This document shows positions 7,771 to 15,368 of a DNA stretch of 44,764 nucleotides, in pieces (position 1 is the first letter of the stretch; every line of letters starts with the position of its first letter). The notes beneath the pieces were generated by a model. That model ran no database searches. It was given only the letters and a program-made list of their open reading frames with translations, and was not told where the DNA came from. The DNA comes from an uncultured Lachnospiraceae bacterium (lineage in GTDB: Bacteria; Bacillota; Clostridia; Lachnospirales; Lachnospiraceae). The stretch is taken from the NCBI GenBank assembly GCA_947630695.1, contig CANRIM010000019.1, positions 1 through 44,764 of the forward strand, in the 5' to 3' direction. A program made the position numbers and the translations under genes.

Positions 7771-8637
7771 ATGGAAATGAACCTGCAAAAGTATTTATCC
7801 TTTGTGAAAACGGCGGAATGCGGCAGCTTTACAAAAGCGGCTGATCTGCTGAACTATTCGCAGTCCAGTATCAGCAAAATGATCGGCGATCTGGAAAAAG
7901 AATGGAAAGTCGCTTTGCTGGAACGGAGTGTCGGTGGTGTAAGGCTGACATCGGACGGCCTGAAACTGCTGCCGTACGCCAAAAATGTGGTGGCCGAATT
8001 TGAGAAACTGCAAATGGAAATCGACGAACTGAACGGGCTGCAGTCGGGACTGATCCGCATCGGAACCTTTTCCAGCGTGGCCACCCACTGGCTGCCCAAT
8101 ATCATTAAGGAATTTCAGAAGAATTATCCGAATATTGACTATGAATTACTGCTGGGAGACTATACGGAAATCGAGACCTGGATTCTGGAAGGACGGGTAG
8201 ACTGCGGCTTCCTGCGGCTGCCGACGCATCCCGAACTGGAAACCATTTTTTTGGAACAGGATCAGCTGATGGCGATTCTTCCGGAAAACCATCCTCTGGC
8301 GGGCTGTGAGAAATTTCCCGTCACCGTGTTATGCGATGAACCCTTTATGCTGCTTGAAAAAGGGGCAAAAGCGGAAGTTTCCGAAATCTTTGAACGCTGC
8401 GGCTTAACGCCGAAGGTACATTTTACGACCTGGGATGATTATGCCATTATGTCCATGGTGGAAAGCGGACTGGGGATCAGTATCCTGCCCCAGCTGATTT
8501 TGAAGCGGGTACCCTATAAAATCATTGCGAAGGAACTGGACATTCCTGCCTGCCGCAACATCGGACTTGCCCTTAGAAGTAAAAAATTTGCTTCTCTTGC
8601 GGTAAAACGGTTTTTGGATTATTTGCAGTATCGGTGA
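7771..8637 (+). CDS. LysR-family transcriptional regulator
   Basis: This 288-residue regulator has an N-terminal winged helix-turn-helix (about 1-60: FVKTAECGSFTKAADLLNYSQ, then SSISKMIGDLEKEW) and a C-terminal periplasmic-binding-protein-like effector domain (about 88-285). The start is placed at the ATG at 7771 because LysR proteins begin 3-8 residues before this helix; ATGs at 7741 and 7777 are alternatives and none has a convincing ribosome site. No divergent target gene lies upstream, where the neighbour is a co-directional DUF1269 gene, so the regulon cannot be guessed. The domain that binds the inducer keeps the usual GxxxxIxxWILEGRVDCGF arrangement. Confidence 0.88.
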   Translation: MEMNLQKYLSFVKTAECGSFTKAADLLNYSQSSISKMIGDLEKEWKVALLERSVGGVRLTSDGLKLLPYAKNVVAEFEKLQMEIDELNGLQSGLIRIGTFSSVATHWLPNIIKEFQKNYPNIDYELLLGDYTEIETWILEGRVDCGFLRLPTHPELETIFLEQDQLMAILPENHPLAGCEKFPVTVLCDEPFMLLEKGAKAEVSEIFERCGLTPKVHFTTWDDYAIMSMVESGLGISILPQLILKRVPYKIIAKELDIPACRNIGLALRSKKFASLAVKRFLDYLQYR

Positions 8638-8686
8638 GGAAAACTCCTTGCTTTTCATAAAAACGTCATCTCCTTAAATTTGGCAA

Positions 8687-8715
8687 TTGTGTAATTCCCG
8701 GATCTTCTGTATAAT
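8687..8715 (+). promoter_or_regulatory. promoter of the small 65-residue gene
   Basis: TTGTGT (8687-8692) and TATAAT (8710-8715) are spaced by 17 bases and lie 21 nt before the start codon. TG immediately precedes the -10 hexamer. Confidence 0.45.
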
Positions 8716-8736
8716 ACATAGGAAATGAGGTGTAAC

Positions 8737-8934
8737 ATGATCGTAGCAGAAAGACGGTATTCAATAACAGTCAGTGATCCCCATTATTTAGGAGAAGCTA
8801 TGAGAGATGGTCGTTTGACCGAACCATCCGCCGGAAAGGCTTATCGTCTTCGAGAAGCAATCCTTTATTCCAAAAGACTGGGAAGACCGCTTACAGAGGA
8901 TGAAATGCGAACTTTTGAAATTAAAACAGAATGA
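8737..8934 (+). CDS. uncharacterised 65-residue protein
   Basis: This is a short soluble, charged protein starting MIVAERRYSITVSDPHYLGE and ending PLTEDEMRTFEIKTE. The start at 8737 has GAGGTG four to five bases upstream, an AT-rich leader and a good promoter, so it is probably a real monocistronic gene. The middle (GRLTEPSAGKAYRLREAI) is helical and basic. No family is recognised, no membrane segment or metal motif is present, and the neighbours are both regulators. A hairpin terminator lies 70 nt after the stop. It could be a small regulator or an accessory factor carried by a mobile element. Confidence 0.55.
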   Translation: MIVAERRYSITVSDPHYLGEAMRDGRLTEPSAGKAYRLREAILYSKRLGRPLTEDEMRTFEIKTE

Positions 8935-9003
8935 GTAAAACAAACCCCAGATGCGTATCCGCGAACCATCGGCTGGCTGCTGACAAGTCGAAACAAATAT
9001 CTG

Positions 9004-9037
9004 GCGCCACAGGCACACAAAAGCCCGTGGCGCTTTT
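9004..9037 (+). terminator. rho-independent terminator
   Basis: GCGCCAC (9004-9010) pairs with GTGGCGC (9027-9033). The stem extends inward through GGC/GCC after one mismatch, and TTTT follows. It ends the small gene at 8737 and isolates the next regulator. Confidence 0.65.
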
Positions 9038-9165
9038 CCATTTGCAACCGCCGGTTGACAAATTTCCAGCCATCCTTTGGTGGACGGCAACCGCAAAATA
9101 AGCTATGCTTTTCATTGCGGAGGACAGATACAGCCGCCGCCAATTCTTTTGCGGAGGAAAAAACC

Positions 9166-10143
9166 ATGATCCTGGCAGACAAGATAACAAATTTAAGAAA
9201 AAAGAACGGCTGGTCACAGGAAGAACTTGCGGAGAAAATGCAGGTGTCCCGGCAAGCCGTTTCCAAATGGGAAGGCGCGCAGACGGTGCCCGATTTAGAA
9301 AAGATTCTGGCGCTCAGCAAACTGTTTGGCGTCACGACAGACTATCTTCTCAAGGACGAGATCGAAAGCGAAGAATTTACGGACGACACAGATCGTGTGC
9401 CTGTAAAACGGGTTTCCCTCGCCCTTGCGCATGAATTTCTGGAGTGGAGAAAACAGGCTGCCAAACGCATTGCCATGGCTTCCTTTTTGTGTATCGTTGC
9501 CGTGATTCCGCTGCTTCTTTTCGCCGCCGCAACGGAAATGCCGGGACAGCCTGTTTCCGAAAATCTGGCCGCAGGCCTTGGCCTCGTGCTGCTTCTTATC
9601 ATTGTGGCCGCCGCCGTTACGATTTTCGTTTCCTGCGGCTTCAAAAACGCCCCTTTCGCGTTTATTGATAAAGAACCCTTTGAAACCGAATACGGCGTAG
9701 ACGGAATGGTCAAAGAAAAACAAAAAGCATATCGTGCCGCCTATGCAAAATACAATATCATTGCTGCCTGCCTGTGTGTTCTTTCACCGATCCCACTTTT
9801 TGCAAGTATGTTCACGGAAAAGGCGTATTTCATGGTCGTCCTGCTGGCGGTTACGCTGCTTCTGGCGGGAATCGGCGCGGCACTGTTTATCCTTGCAGGC
9901 GTGCGCCGGGCCAGTATGCAAAAACTCCTCAAAGAAGGGGAATACGCGCTTCGGGATCAGAGAAAAATCCACATCAAAAAAACCGTCTCCTCCGTCTATT
10001 GGCTGACTGCCACGGCCATTTATCTTTGTTGGAGCTTTCTGACGAACGACTGGGAGATCACATGGATGGTCTGGCCGATTGCCGGCATATTATTTGCAGC
10101 CTTCATGCGCATTTGCAGCCTGCTCATAGACCGGAAAAAGTGA
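9166..10143 (+). CDS. XRE-family regulator with membrane-spanning C-terminal half
   Basis: This is a 325-residue protein. The N-terminal 65 residues are a lambda-repressor-type helix-turn-helix (LADKITNLRKKNGWSQEELA, then VSRQAVSKWEGAQTVPDLEK). Past a linker it has about six hydrophobic segments (about 100-120, 135-157, 195-213, 220-245, 280-297 and 300-318), so it is a DNA-binding protein tethered to the membrane. Similar fusions are common in clostridia; their signals are unknown. The start at 9166 is set by GCGGAGGA eight bases upstream. The ten-base string TTGCGGAGGA occurs twice in the leader (around 9115 and 9149), so a second upstream ribosome site exists without a gene to match. Confidence 0.85.
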   Translation: MILADKITNLRKKNGWSQEELAEKMQVSRQAVSKWEGAQTVPDLEKILALSKLFGVTTDYLLKDEIESEEFTDDTDRVPVKRVSLALAHEFLEWRKQAAKRIAMASFLCIVAVIPLLLFAAATEMPGQPVSENLAAGLGLVLLLIIVAAAVTIFVSCGFKNAPFAFIDKEPFETEYGVDGMVKEKQKAYRAAYAKYNIIAACLCVLSPIPLFASMFTEKAYFMVVLLAVTLLLAGIGAALFILAGVRRASMQKLLKEGEYALRDQRKIHIKKTVSSVYWLTATAIYLCWSFLTNDWEITWMVWPIAGILFAAFMRICSLLIDRKK

Positions 10144-10250
10144 TCTTTCTAAAAACACTTGGTTTCTTGATGTCACTGTCTGTGTGGACCATGTGACAAT
10201 GTGAATTTCATTGTGTTCGTTTCAGAAATTGAAAATATCCGGCTTTGATA

Positions 10251-10279
10251 TTTACTTACATGCGAATTTCAATTATGAT
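10251..10279 (+). promoter_or_regulatory. possible promoter of the aldo/keto reductase gene
   Basis: TTTACT (10251-10256) and TATGAT (10274-10279) are separated by 17 bases. Just upstream AAATATC (10233-10239) and GATATTT (10247-10253) form an inverted repeat with a 7-base loop that overlaps the -35 element, a possible operator. Confidence 0.4.
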
Positions 10280-10343
10280 ATCAGCATATACGAGAAGCGC
10301 TCTTTAAACGCGCGTGCCGATACCTATGATCAAGGAGGTCCAT

Positions 10344-11447
10344 ATGGAATACAGGAAGTTACCACACGGAGAGGAACAGATCGGGGTTCTCGGAATTGGC
10401 ACAGGCGGGCTGATGGACTGCTCCGACACGGAAATTGAACAGGTAATCCAAACTGCCATCGAACATGGAATCAATTTCTTTGACCTCTGTGCGGGCAGAA
10501 AAAACATATATGCTCCTTTTGGAAAAGCGATTGCCGGGCAAAGAGAAAAGGTGCTGTTTCAGCTCCACTTCGGTGCGGTCTACAACGAGAAAGGCGAGTA
10601 CGGCTGGTCCCGGGATTTGGAAAGAATAAAACGTACTTTTGCCTGGGAGATGGAAGCTCTGGGCACGGATTATGCGGACTTTGGTTTTCTGCATTGTGTT
10701 GACGAGGACGCGGACTTTGACGAACTGGTTTCTGCGGGCGTTCTTGACTACATCAAAGAACTGAAAGCCTCCGGAAAAGTGCATCATTTCGGTTTTTCGT
10801 CACACACGCCGTCCGTCGCCCAAAGGGTGCTTGATACGATCTCCGCAGATATGATGATGTTTTCCATCAATCCCGCTTATGATCTGGAGCAGGGCGATGA
10901 ATATGGTATCGGGACAAATTCCGAGCGGGCGGCGCTGTTCCGCCGCTGTGAAGCGATGGGTACAGGCATTTCGGTAATGAAGCCTTTTCATGGCGGGAAG
11001 CTGTTGGACGAAAAAACCTCGCCTTTCGGCATTGCCATGACAAGATACCAGTGTATCCAGTACGCCCTTGACCGACCCGGCGTGCTTGCAGTCGTTCCCG
11101 GTGTAAGGAATCTCACCGATTTACAGGAACTGACCGGCTTTGCTGAAGCGCCGGAGGATGAAAAGGATTATTCCGTCATCGGGAAATTTACGCCTGCTGC
11201 GGCTATGGGGAACTGCGTGTACTGCAATCATTGTCAGCCGTGTCCTGCGGGAATTGACATCGGACTGGTAAACAAATACTATGATCTGGCGCTGGCCGGT
11301 GACCAAATGGCCGCAGATCACTACGGTAAGCTCACCATCAAGGCGGACGCCTGCATCGGGTGCGGCCACTGCGATAACCGTTGCCCGTTCAAGGTGCCTC
11401 AAAATAACCGAATGAAAGATATTGAAAAATATTTTGCCCTATCCTAA
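10344..11447 (+). CDS. aldo/keto reductase with C-terminal 2x[4Fe-4S] ferredoxin domain
   Basis: This is a 367-residue oxidoreductase. Residues 1-270 form an aldo/keto reductase TIM barrel (GIGTGGLMDC, FDLCAGRKNIYAPFGKAI, HHFGFSSHTPSVAQRVL, CIQYALDRPGVLAVVPG). The C-terminal 75 residues carry two cysteine clusters, CVYCNHCQPCP and CIGCGHCDNRCPF, each able to hold a [4Fe-4S] cluster. Such proteins occur widely in anaerobes and probably link NAD(P)H to ferredoxin-type electron carriers; their substrates are mostly unknown. The start follows AAGGAGG. The gene converges on and overlaps the ProX-like gene by 9 nt, so their 3' ends are antisense. Confidence 0.9.
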   Translation: MEYRKLPHGEEQIGVLGIGTGGLMDCSDTEIEQVIQTAIEHGINFFDLCAGRKNIYAPFGKAIAGQREKVLFQLHFGAVYNEKGEYGWSRDLERIKRTFAWEMEALGTDYADFGFLHCVDEDADFDELVSAGVLDYIKELKASGKVHHFGFSSHTPSVAQRVLDTISADMMMFSINPAYDLEQGDEYGIGTNSERAALFRRCEAMGTGISVMKPFHGGKLLDEKTSPFGIAMTRYQCIQYALDRPGVLAVVPGVRNLTDLQELTGFAEAPEDEKDYSVIGKFTPAAAMGNCVYCNHCQPCPAGIDIGLVNKYYDLALAGDQMAADHYGKLTIKADACIGCGHCDNRCPFKVPQNNRMKDIEKYFALS

Positions 11448-12002
11448 CGGTATTTCTTCGCCCACTAACCGAACAGCTGTAAAATCGTGTCCGGTATAAG
11501 GCACAAAAATTTCAAATACATCCTTCGTCCTCAGCCGGATACTGGATGTATTGATGCACGGGTGACAGCCGACAAACTCTCCTTGCAGAACCTCCTCATC
11601 CACCAGCAGCCGGACATGATGATCGGTATCGTTCATCAGCCCCATGACACTGACCGAACCCGGCGTGATGTCGAGATACTTTTCCATAAATTCCGCATCG
11701 GCAAAAGACAATCTGGCGCTGCCAATCTGTGCAGACAGCTCTTTTGTCTTGAACACTTTGTTGTCGGGGATCATCAGCAGGTAAAACTGCGTTTTCTGCC
11801 GGTTACAAAGAAAGAGATTTTTGCAGATGGTCGCCTGCAGGGCTTCGTCAATGGCCCGGCACACCTCCATATTCATTGCCGCCGCATGGTCTACCCGGTC
11901 ATAATGGATTCCGAGCTGGTCCAGCAAGTCATATACCCGTATTTCCTTTGGCAAACGCCCGGATTCATCTTCCGGGCGTCCGCAATGTAATGTCAGATTC
12001 AT
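11439..12002 (-). CDS. ProX-like aminoacyl-tRNA deacylase (YbaK/PrdX family)
   Basis: This 187-residue protein hydrolyses mischarged tRNA, in this subfamily typically Ala-tRNA(Pro), protecting translation fidelity. Family marks include YDLLDQLGIHYDRVDHAAAM near the N-terminus, the core KNLFLCNRQKTQFYLLMIP, FKTKELSAQIGSARLSFA, and the C-terminal GSVSVMGLMNDTDHHVRLLV and EFVGCHPCINTSSIRL. The usual catalytic lysine region is KNLFL. The start at 12002 follows GGAGG with six bases between; an upstream ATG seven codons earlier lacks a ribosome site. It overlaps the convergent reductase by 9 nt. Free-standing editing domains of this kind complement ProRS enzymes that lack their own editing insertion. 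Confidence 0.85.
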   Translation of the reverse strand: MNLTLHCGRPEDESGRLPKEIRVYDLLDQLGIHYDRVDHAAAMNMEVCRAIDEALQATICKNLFLCNRQKTQFYLLMIPDNKVFKTKELSAQIGSARLSFADAEFMEKYLDITPGSVSVMGLMNDTDHHVRLLVDEEVLQGEFVGCHPCINTSSIRLRTKDVFEIFVPYTGHDFTAVRLVGEEIPLG

Positions 12003-12216
12003 TGATTTCCTCCGTTCATCCAAAATCGTCCTGCCTTTCAGAAAGACTTTCCTGACAAGATAAAATCCATAAGATTTACATGATGAATACCGTTTCTCCG
12101 CTGAAGAATATAATCGGTGGTCAAAACATATTTCGGATCATTTCACAGCTTAAAACGCCAGTTAAGGCACCCGATTTTGTAATTTTTAAAAAATTGGTAT
12201 CGTTAAATGGAAAATT

Positions 12217-12336
12217 TTAATGATCCAACAACCTCTTACTAATATCAGAGGCGCTGTAAAGTACTCTTGTGACTATTACTCGATCAGCTTCTATTTTGAT
12301 AATTCTCCCTGAAATTGGTAAATGCTTCCGCTGCAT
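12217..12336 (-). pseudogene. 3' stub of a RelE/ParE-type toxin gene
   Basis: A 39-codon frame overlaps the end of the antitoxin gene in another phase and ends at TAA 12217-12219. From about codon 11 it reads GRIIKIEADRVIVTRVLYS followed by ASDISKRLLDH. This matches the last strands of RelE/ParE-superfamily toxins, where (I/V)xRVLYxxxDIxxLL is the usual ending. The N-terminal two thirds of a normal toxin (about 95 residues) are missing, and the antitoxin end takes their place. The antitoxin therefore appears to have lost its toxin by deletion. No start with a ribosome site exists for the stub. Confidence 0.5.
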
Positions 12337-12598
12337 CCCGCACTTTACCCGCTTTCATATCGTCAAAGCCTTCCTGCAGCTTCGCGTGTATTTCATCCAC
12401 GCACATCAGGTCGGTGTTCACAGATGCCGGTGCCTTTGGTAAGGTTACTGCAAACGGTATTCCTCCTGTCAAAGTAATCTGATTCAAATACATATCAATC
12501 GCTGTTGCCATAGGTACTCCCAGACGTTTTAAAACATCTTCTGCACGCTGCTTAACAATTGGATTTACTCTCAGGTTCAATGTTGCTGTTTTTTCCAT
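12284..12598 (-). CDS. RelB/DinJ-family antitoxin, apparently orphan
   Basis: This is a 104-residue protein. Residues 1-45 form a ribbon-helix-helix DNA-binding domain (MEKTATLNLRVNPIVKQRAE, then VLKRLGVPMATAIDMYLNQI) followed by TGGIPFAV, the hallmark of DinJ antitoxins. The C-terminal part (HAKLQEGFDDMKAGKVRDAA) is the usual toxin-wrapping helix. The start at 12598 has AAGGAG eight bases upstream. A complete toxin should follow directly on the same strand, but only a short in-phase stub is present. Such orphan antitoxins may still repress their own promoter or neutralise a related toxin elsewhere. Confidence 0.85.
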   Translation of the reverse strand: MEKTATLNLRVNPIVKQRAEDVLKRLGVPMATAIDMYLNQITLTGGIPFAVTLPKAPASVNTDLMCVDEIHAKLQEGFDDMKAGKVRDAAEAFTNFRENYQNRS

Positions 12599-12696
12599 AA
12601 CGATTGCTCCTTTCTTTGATTTTATTGTGACGCCATTGCCGTTACTTTTCAATCTTGTTTCTCACTTTTTTCTGTTTCTGCAACTGAAAGTTTCTA

Positions 12697-12822
12697 TTAG
12701 CGGTTATATTTTACTCCTGCATAAATCAGCTGCGCCAATCCCGCAACAAATCCCAATGCAAAAGCGATAAAACTGAATGCTGAATCTGTTATACCGATTA
12801 TTATAGCAGTCCCCCATTTAGC
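12697..12822 (-). pseudogene. C-terminal remnant of a small membrane protein
   Basis: Between TAG (12823-12825) and TAA (12697-12699) on the minus strand lies a 41-codon frame reading AKWGTAIIIGITDSAFSF, then IAFALGFVAGLAQLIYAG and VKYNR. It is a convincing transmembrane helix with a basic cytoplasmic end, but the frame has no ATG, GTG or TTG start. I take it as the 3' end of a gene whose front was lost. The family is unknown. It lies between the uncharacterised gene at 12864 and the orphan antitoxin, in a patch of several partial genes. Confidence 0.35.
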
Positions 12823-12863
12823 CTATTGCACACAATTTTTCTCTGAGAACATAGCCAATCTTC

Positions 12864-13643
12864 TCATAAGCATCCTCTGATATATCCCACCGCACGATTC
12901 ATGTATTTATTTTCAATTCTACTGGAATACAAATTTTCGTTTTTGATAATTTCACGTGCTTTCTCAATATCACATTGCGCTTTTTCCAACCCATATTTTG
13001 CAACCGTCCATTGCCTGCCATATTCTAATGATGTAACTATCGCATCTGCTATCTCTTTTTCTTCCTGAAATTTAAATGAATCTAAAGAAACAATCGCAAG
13101 TGGCGCCCTGGCAAATTTACCTTTCATCGTATTTTTTCGAGGTACACAAACGATACAATGGCTTTTTTCTCCCGGACAATATTTTAGAACGTCTTCCTGG
13201 TCTTCTGCATTTGGCTTTGACCTCAATACGGAGCGGATTCCAATTTGTTTTTTGGGGAAAGGCTCTTTTTCAGCTTCCTTCATATTCGCAACTTTAATTA
13301 AGAAAGATAAATAGTATTCACCGAGCGGCAGGCAAACATCAACGCCGCCCCGCCCGATTTTATGAAAATACAATTTTCCAAATCGATTTGCACCCTTTTG
13401 TTTGGGATTTTGGTGGCAGTTGCTATCGACAAATTCTCCACTTGTGTCCTTGCAATAGTAGGCTTCCACCAGCAGCGGTTCAATCACAATATCATCAATG
13501 ACGATTGTGTAATCATTGATTAGTTTTTTTCCAATTTCCTGCAGCACTTGAATCCTCTTGCAGATTGCCGCTTTTTCCCTTCCTTCAATATGATCCAGTT
13601 CTTCTACCAGCTTTTCCAGTTCTGGATAATTGGTTTTGCCCAT
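12864..13643 (-). CDS. uncharacterised 259-residue protein
   Basis: I do not recognise this protein with confidence. The N-terminal 45 residues are a charged helix (YPELEKLVEELDHIEGREKA). A beta-rich core follows with EPLLVEAYYCKDTSGEF, then a cysteine/histidine pair in VDSNCHQNPKQKG, then GKLYFHKIGRGGVDVCLP and GEYYLSFLIKVANMKEAE. The core faintly recalls the alkyladenine DNA glycosylase (AAG/Mpg) fold, where an E-x-E-A-Y motif and a glycine-rich hairpin bind DNA, but I would not assign that function. The C-terminal third is helical and charged (EYGRQWTVAKYGLEKAQCDI). No signal peptide or membrane segment is present. The gene is monocistronic, in an accessory patch beside orphan toxin-antitoxin parts. 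Confidence 0.6.
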   Translation of the reverse strand: MGKTNYPELEKLVEELDHIEGREKAAICKRIQVLQEIGKKLINDYTIVIDDIVIEPLLVEAYYCKDTSGEFVDSNCHQNPKQKGANRFGKLYFHKIGRGGVDVCLPLGEYYLSFLIKVANMKEAEKEPFPKKQIGIRSVLRSKPNAEDQEDVLKYCPGEKSHCIVCVPRKNTMKGKFARAPLAIVSLDSFKFQEEKEIADAIVTSLEYGRQWTVAKYGLEKAQCDIEKAREIIKNENLYSSRIENKYMNRAVGYIRGCL

Positions 13644-13882
13644 TTTTCATGGTTCCTTTTCTGCTTTTCCTGCTCTTTTTATGGCAAACAGAAAGCAGGT
13701 CGTTCAAACCTGCCTTCTTCTTTGCCGGGAATCTATACCCATAAAATACTTTAAGTGGAGTTACTAACTCCGTTCTTGGTTTTATCTTACCACGTTCTTT
13801 TCAAATAGCAACAGGAAAAACGCTGCGGCGTGGAACGGATTTTTGTCGTAAACCCTTTCCTACGCCCAATTTCCCACAAATA
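13644..13882. other. intergenic stretch with a hairpin and a palindrome
   Basis: Together with the operator and promoter that follow, this belongs to a 385-base gap between divergent genes. GCAGGT (13695-13700) and ACCTGC (13708-13713) form a hairpin with a 7-base loop. GGAGTTA C TAACTCC (13757-13771) is a perfect palindrome in the region where the promoter of the minus-strand gene should lie. No coding signal is visible. Confidence 0.4.
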
Positions 13883-13921
13883 TTTTGGCCAAACGAAAAT
13901 ATTAATTTCGATTGGCCAAAA
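13883..13921 (+). promoter_or_regulatory. 39-bp near-perfect inverted repeat, probable operator
   Basis: The outer arms TTTTGGCCAA (13883-13892) and TTGGCCAAAA (13912-13921) are exact inverted repeats. After one mismatched pair the inner arms CGAAA and TTTCG also pair, leaving a 7-base AT centre. It ends six bases before the -35 element of the next promoter. The size and symmetry suggest two dimers of a repressor or activator. It lacks a T-run and lies outside any transcript, so a terminator is unlikely. Confidence 0.55.
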
Positions 13922-13927
13922 ATCTCA

Positions 13928-13957
13928 TTGACAAACCCAAAAAACTCCGTCTATAAT
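13928..13957 (+). promoter_or_regulatory. promoter of the AAA ATPase gene
   Basis: Both hexamers are consensus, TTGACA (13928-13933) and TATAAT (13952-13957), with an 18-base spacer. A leader of about 65 nt precedes the start codon. Confidence 0.7.
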
Positions 13958-14028
13958 AAAATCATATTTTAGTTTGGACGAATATTTCGGCTGAAATTGA
14001 TGATACTATCATCGAAGGGAAAATTGTC

Positions 14029-15303
14029 ATGGCATATATAAAGCGAGCTGCGGAAGATACAATTGCACGGGTGTCCAAAATGTTTCCGGTGCTGCTGGTA
14101 ACCGGTCCCAGACAGGTTGGAAAAACCACCTTATTGCAAAGAATGGCAGAGGCTGAGCAAAGCGAAGGCATCGAGCGTAAATATGTTACTCTGGATGATC
14201 CCGATGTCAGACACCTGGCAAAACACGATCCTGCCCTGTTTTTACAGAGATATTCCCCACCGGTACTGATCGATGAGATCCAGTATGCAACAGAGCTGCT
14301 GCCCTACATCAAAATGCGCGTAGACGAGTCCAAAAGAAAAGGGGATTTCTGGATCACCGGGTCGCAGGTTTTCCATCTTATGAAAAATGTCAGCGAAAGT
14401 TTGGCCGGACGGGTGGGCATTGTGAACTTGCTGGGATTATCCGATGCGGAGATCTACCGGGAACCCAGCGAACCTTTTCAAACGGAAGCCGGGCATCTGA
14501 TGAAGCGTTTGTCTGTAAGAAGCAAAAAAGATTTGAATGAAATTTACCGCAGGATATTCAAAGGTTCCATGCCGGAGCTCTATGCCGACGAAACTGTAGA
14601 TTGGGAGGCTTATTACCGCTCCTATATCAATACCTATCTGCAAAGAGATATTCGGGATCTGACACAGGTTGCGGATGAAATGCAGTTCTATAATTTTATG
14701 ACGATTGTTGCTGCACAGACTTCAAGACCTGTCGTCTATGAAGAACTGGCAAATGCCGCAGGCATTTCAGCGCCAACGGCCAAAAAATGGCTCTCGATTT
14801 TGGTGTCATCCCATACCATTGCGCTTGTACAGCCTTATCACAACAATGCCCTCAAACGGGTGGTAAAGATGCCTTTGGTTCATTTTCTGGACACCGGTCT
14901 GGCAGCGTATCTCCTAAAATGGTGGAATCCTGAAGCACTGGAAAGAGGCGCCATGTCCGGGGCGTTCTTTGAGAGCTATGTTTTTTCAGAGATTTATAAG
15001 AGTTATCTGAACGCAGGAAAGGAACCGCCGGTTTTCTATTACCGGGATAAAGACCAGAAAGAAATCGACCTGCTGCTTTATCAGAATGGTGTGCTTTCTC
15101 CCATCGAAATTAAAAAATCGGCGTCGCCGGGCAAGGCTGCCGTCAAAAACTTTCATGTATTGGACCCGGTTACCAAAGAATCGGCGTTCGGCAGTTTAGC
15201 GTCTTTGAAGGTGGAGATTGGAACCGGAAGTGTGGTCTGTATGGCAAATGACCTGCTGCCTGTGGACGAAAAGAACTGGTACGTACCGGTTTGGCTGATT
15301 TAA
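14029..15303 (+). CDS. AAA_14/DUF4143 family ATPase
   Basis: This is a 424-residue protein. The N-terminal AAA domain has Walker A TGPRQVGKTTLLQRMAEAEQ near residue 25, Walker B PVLIDEIQYATELL near 80, and sensor 1 FWITGSQVF near 105. The C-terminal DUF4143 part (about 200-400) begins with a winged helix (YEELANAAGISAPTAKKWLS). It ends in a PD-(D/E)xK-like core, where FYYRDKDQKEIDLLL and LSPIEIKKSASPGKAA supply the acidic residues and lysine. Proteins of this architecture are abundant in anaerobes and in accessory regions, with no settled role. The gene is alone between a strong promoter with a 39-bp dyad and a strong terminator, so it is tightly controlled. Confidence 0.88.
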   Translation: MAYIKRAAEDTIARVSKMFPVLLVTGPRQVGKTTLLQRMAEAEQSEGIERKYVTLDDPDVRHLAKHDPALFLQRYSPPVLIDEIQYATELLPYIKMRVDESKRKGDFWITGSQVFHLMKNVSESLAGRVGIVNLLGLSDAEIYREPSEPFQTEAGHLMKRLSVRSKKDLNEIYRRIFKGSMPELYADETVDWEAYYRSYINTYLQRDIRDLTQVADEMQFYNFMTIVAAQTSRPVVYEELANAAGISAPTAKKWLSILVSSHTIALVQPYHNNALKRVVKMPLVHFLDTGLAAYLLKWWNPEALERGAMSGAFFESYVFSEIYKSYLNAGKEPPVFYYRDKDQKEIDLLLYQNGVLSPIEIKKSASPGKAAVKNFHVLDPVTKESAFGSLASLKVEIGTGSVVCMANDLLPVDEKNWYVPVWLI

Positions 15304-15313
15304 TACGTATTTT

Positions 15314-15357
15314 GCAGAAAAACGAGGACCCAACAGCCCTCGTTTTTCTGCTTCTTT
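15314..15357. terminator. strong, possibly bidirectional terminator
   Basis: Fourteen-base arms pair exactly (15314-15327 with 15338-15351, starting GCAGAAAAACGAGG) around a 10-base loop, followed by TTCTTT. The arms are A/T-rich at the base. It can end both the ATPase gene and the converging tcdA operon. Confidence 0.8.
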
Positions 15358-15368
15358 AAATCTCATCA

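Noticed and set aside
10194-10215. ACAATG-tgaattt-CATTGT dyad as terminator
   Set aside because: The arms are AT-rich and only six bases long, with no following T-run; it is too weak to call.
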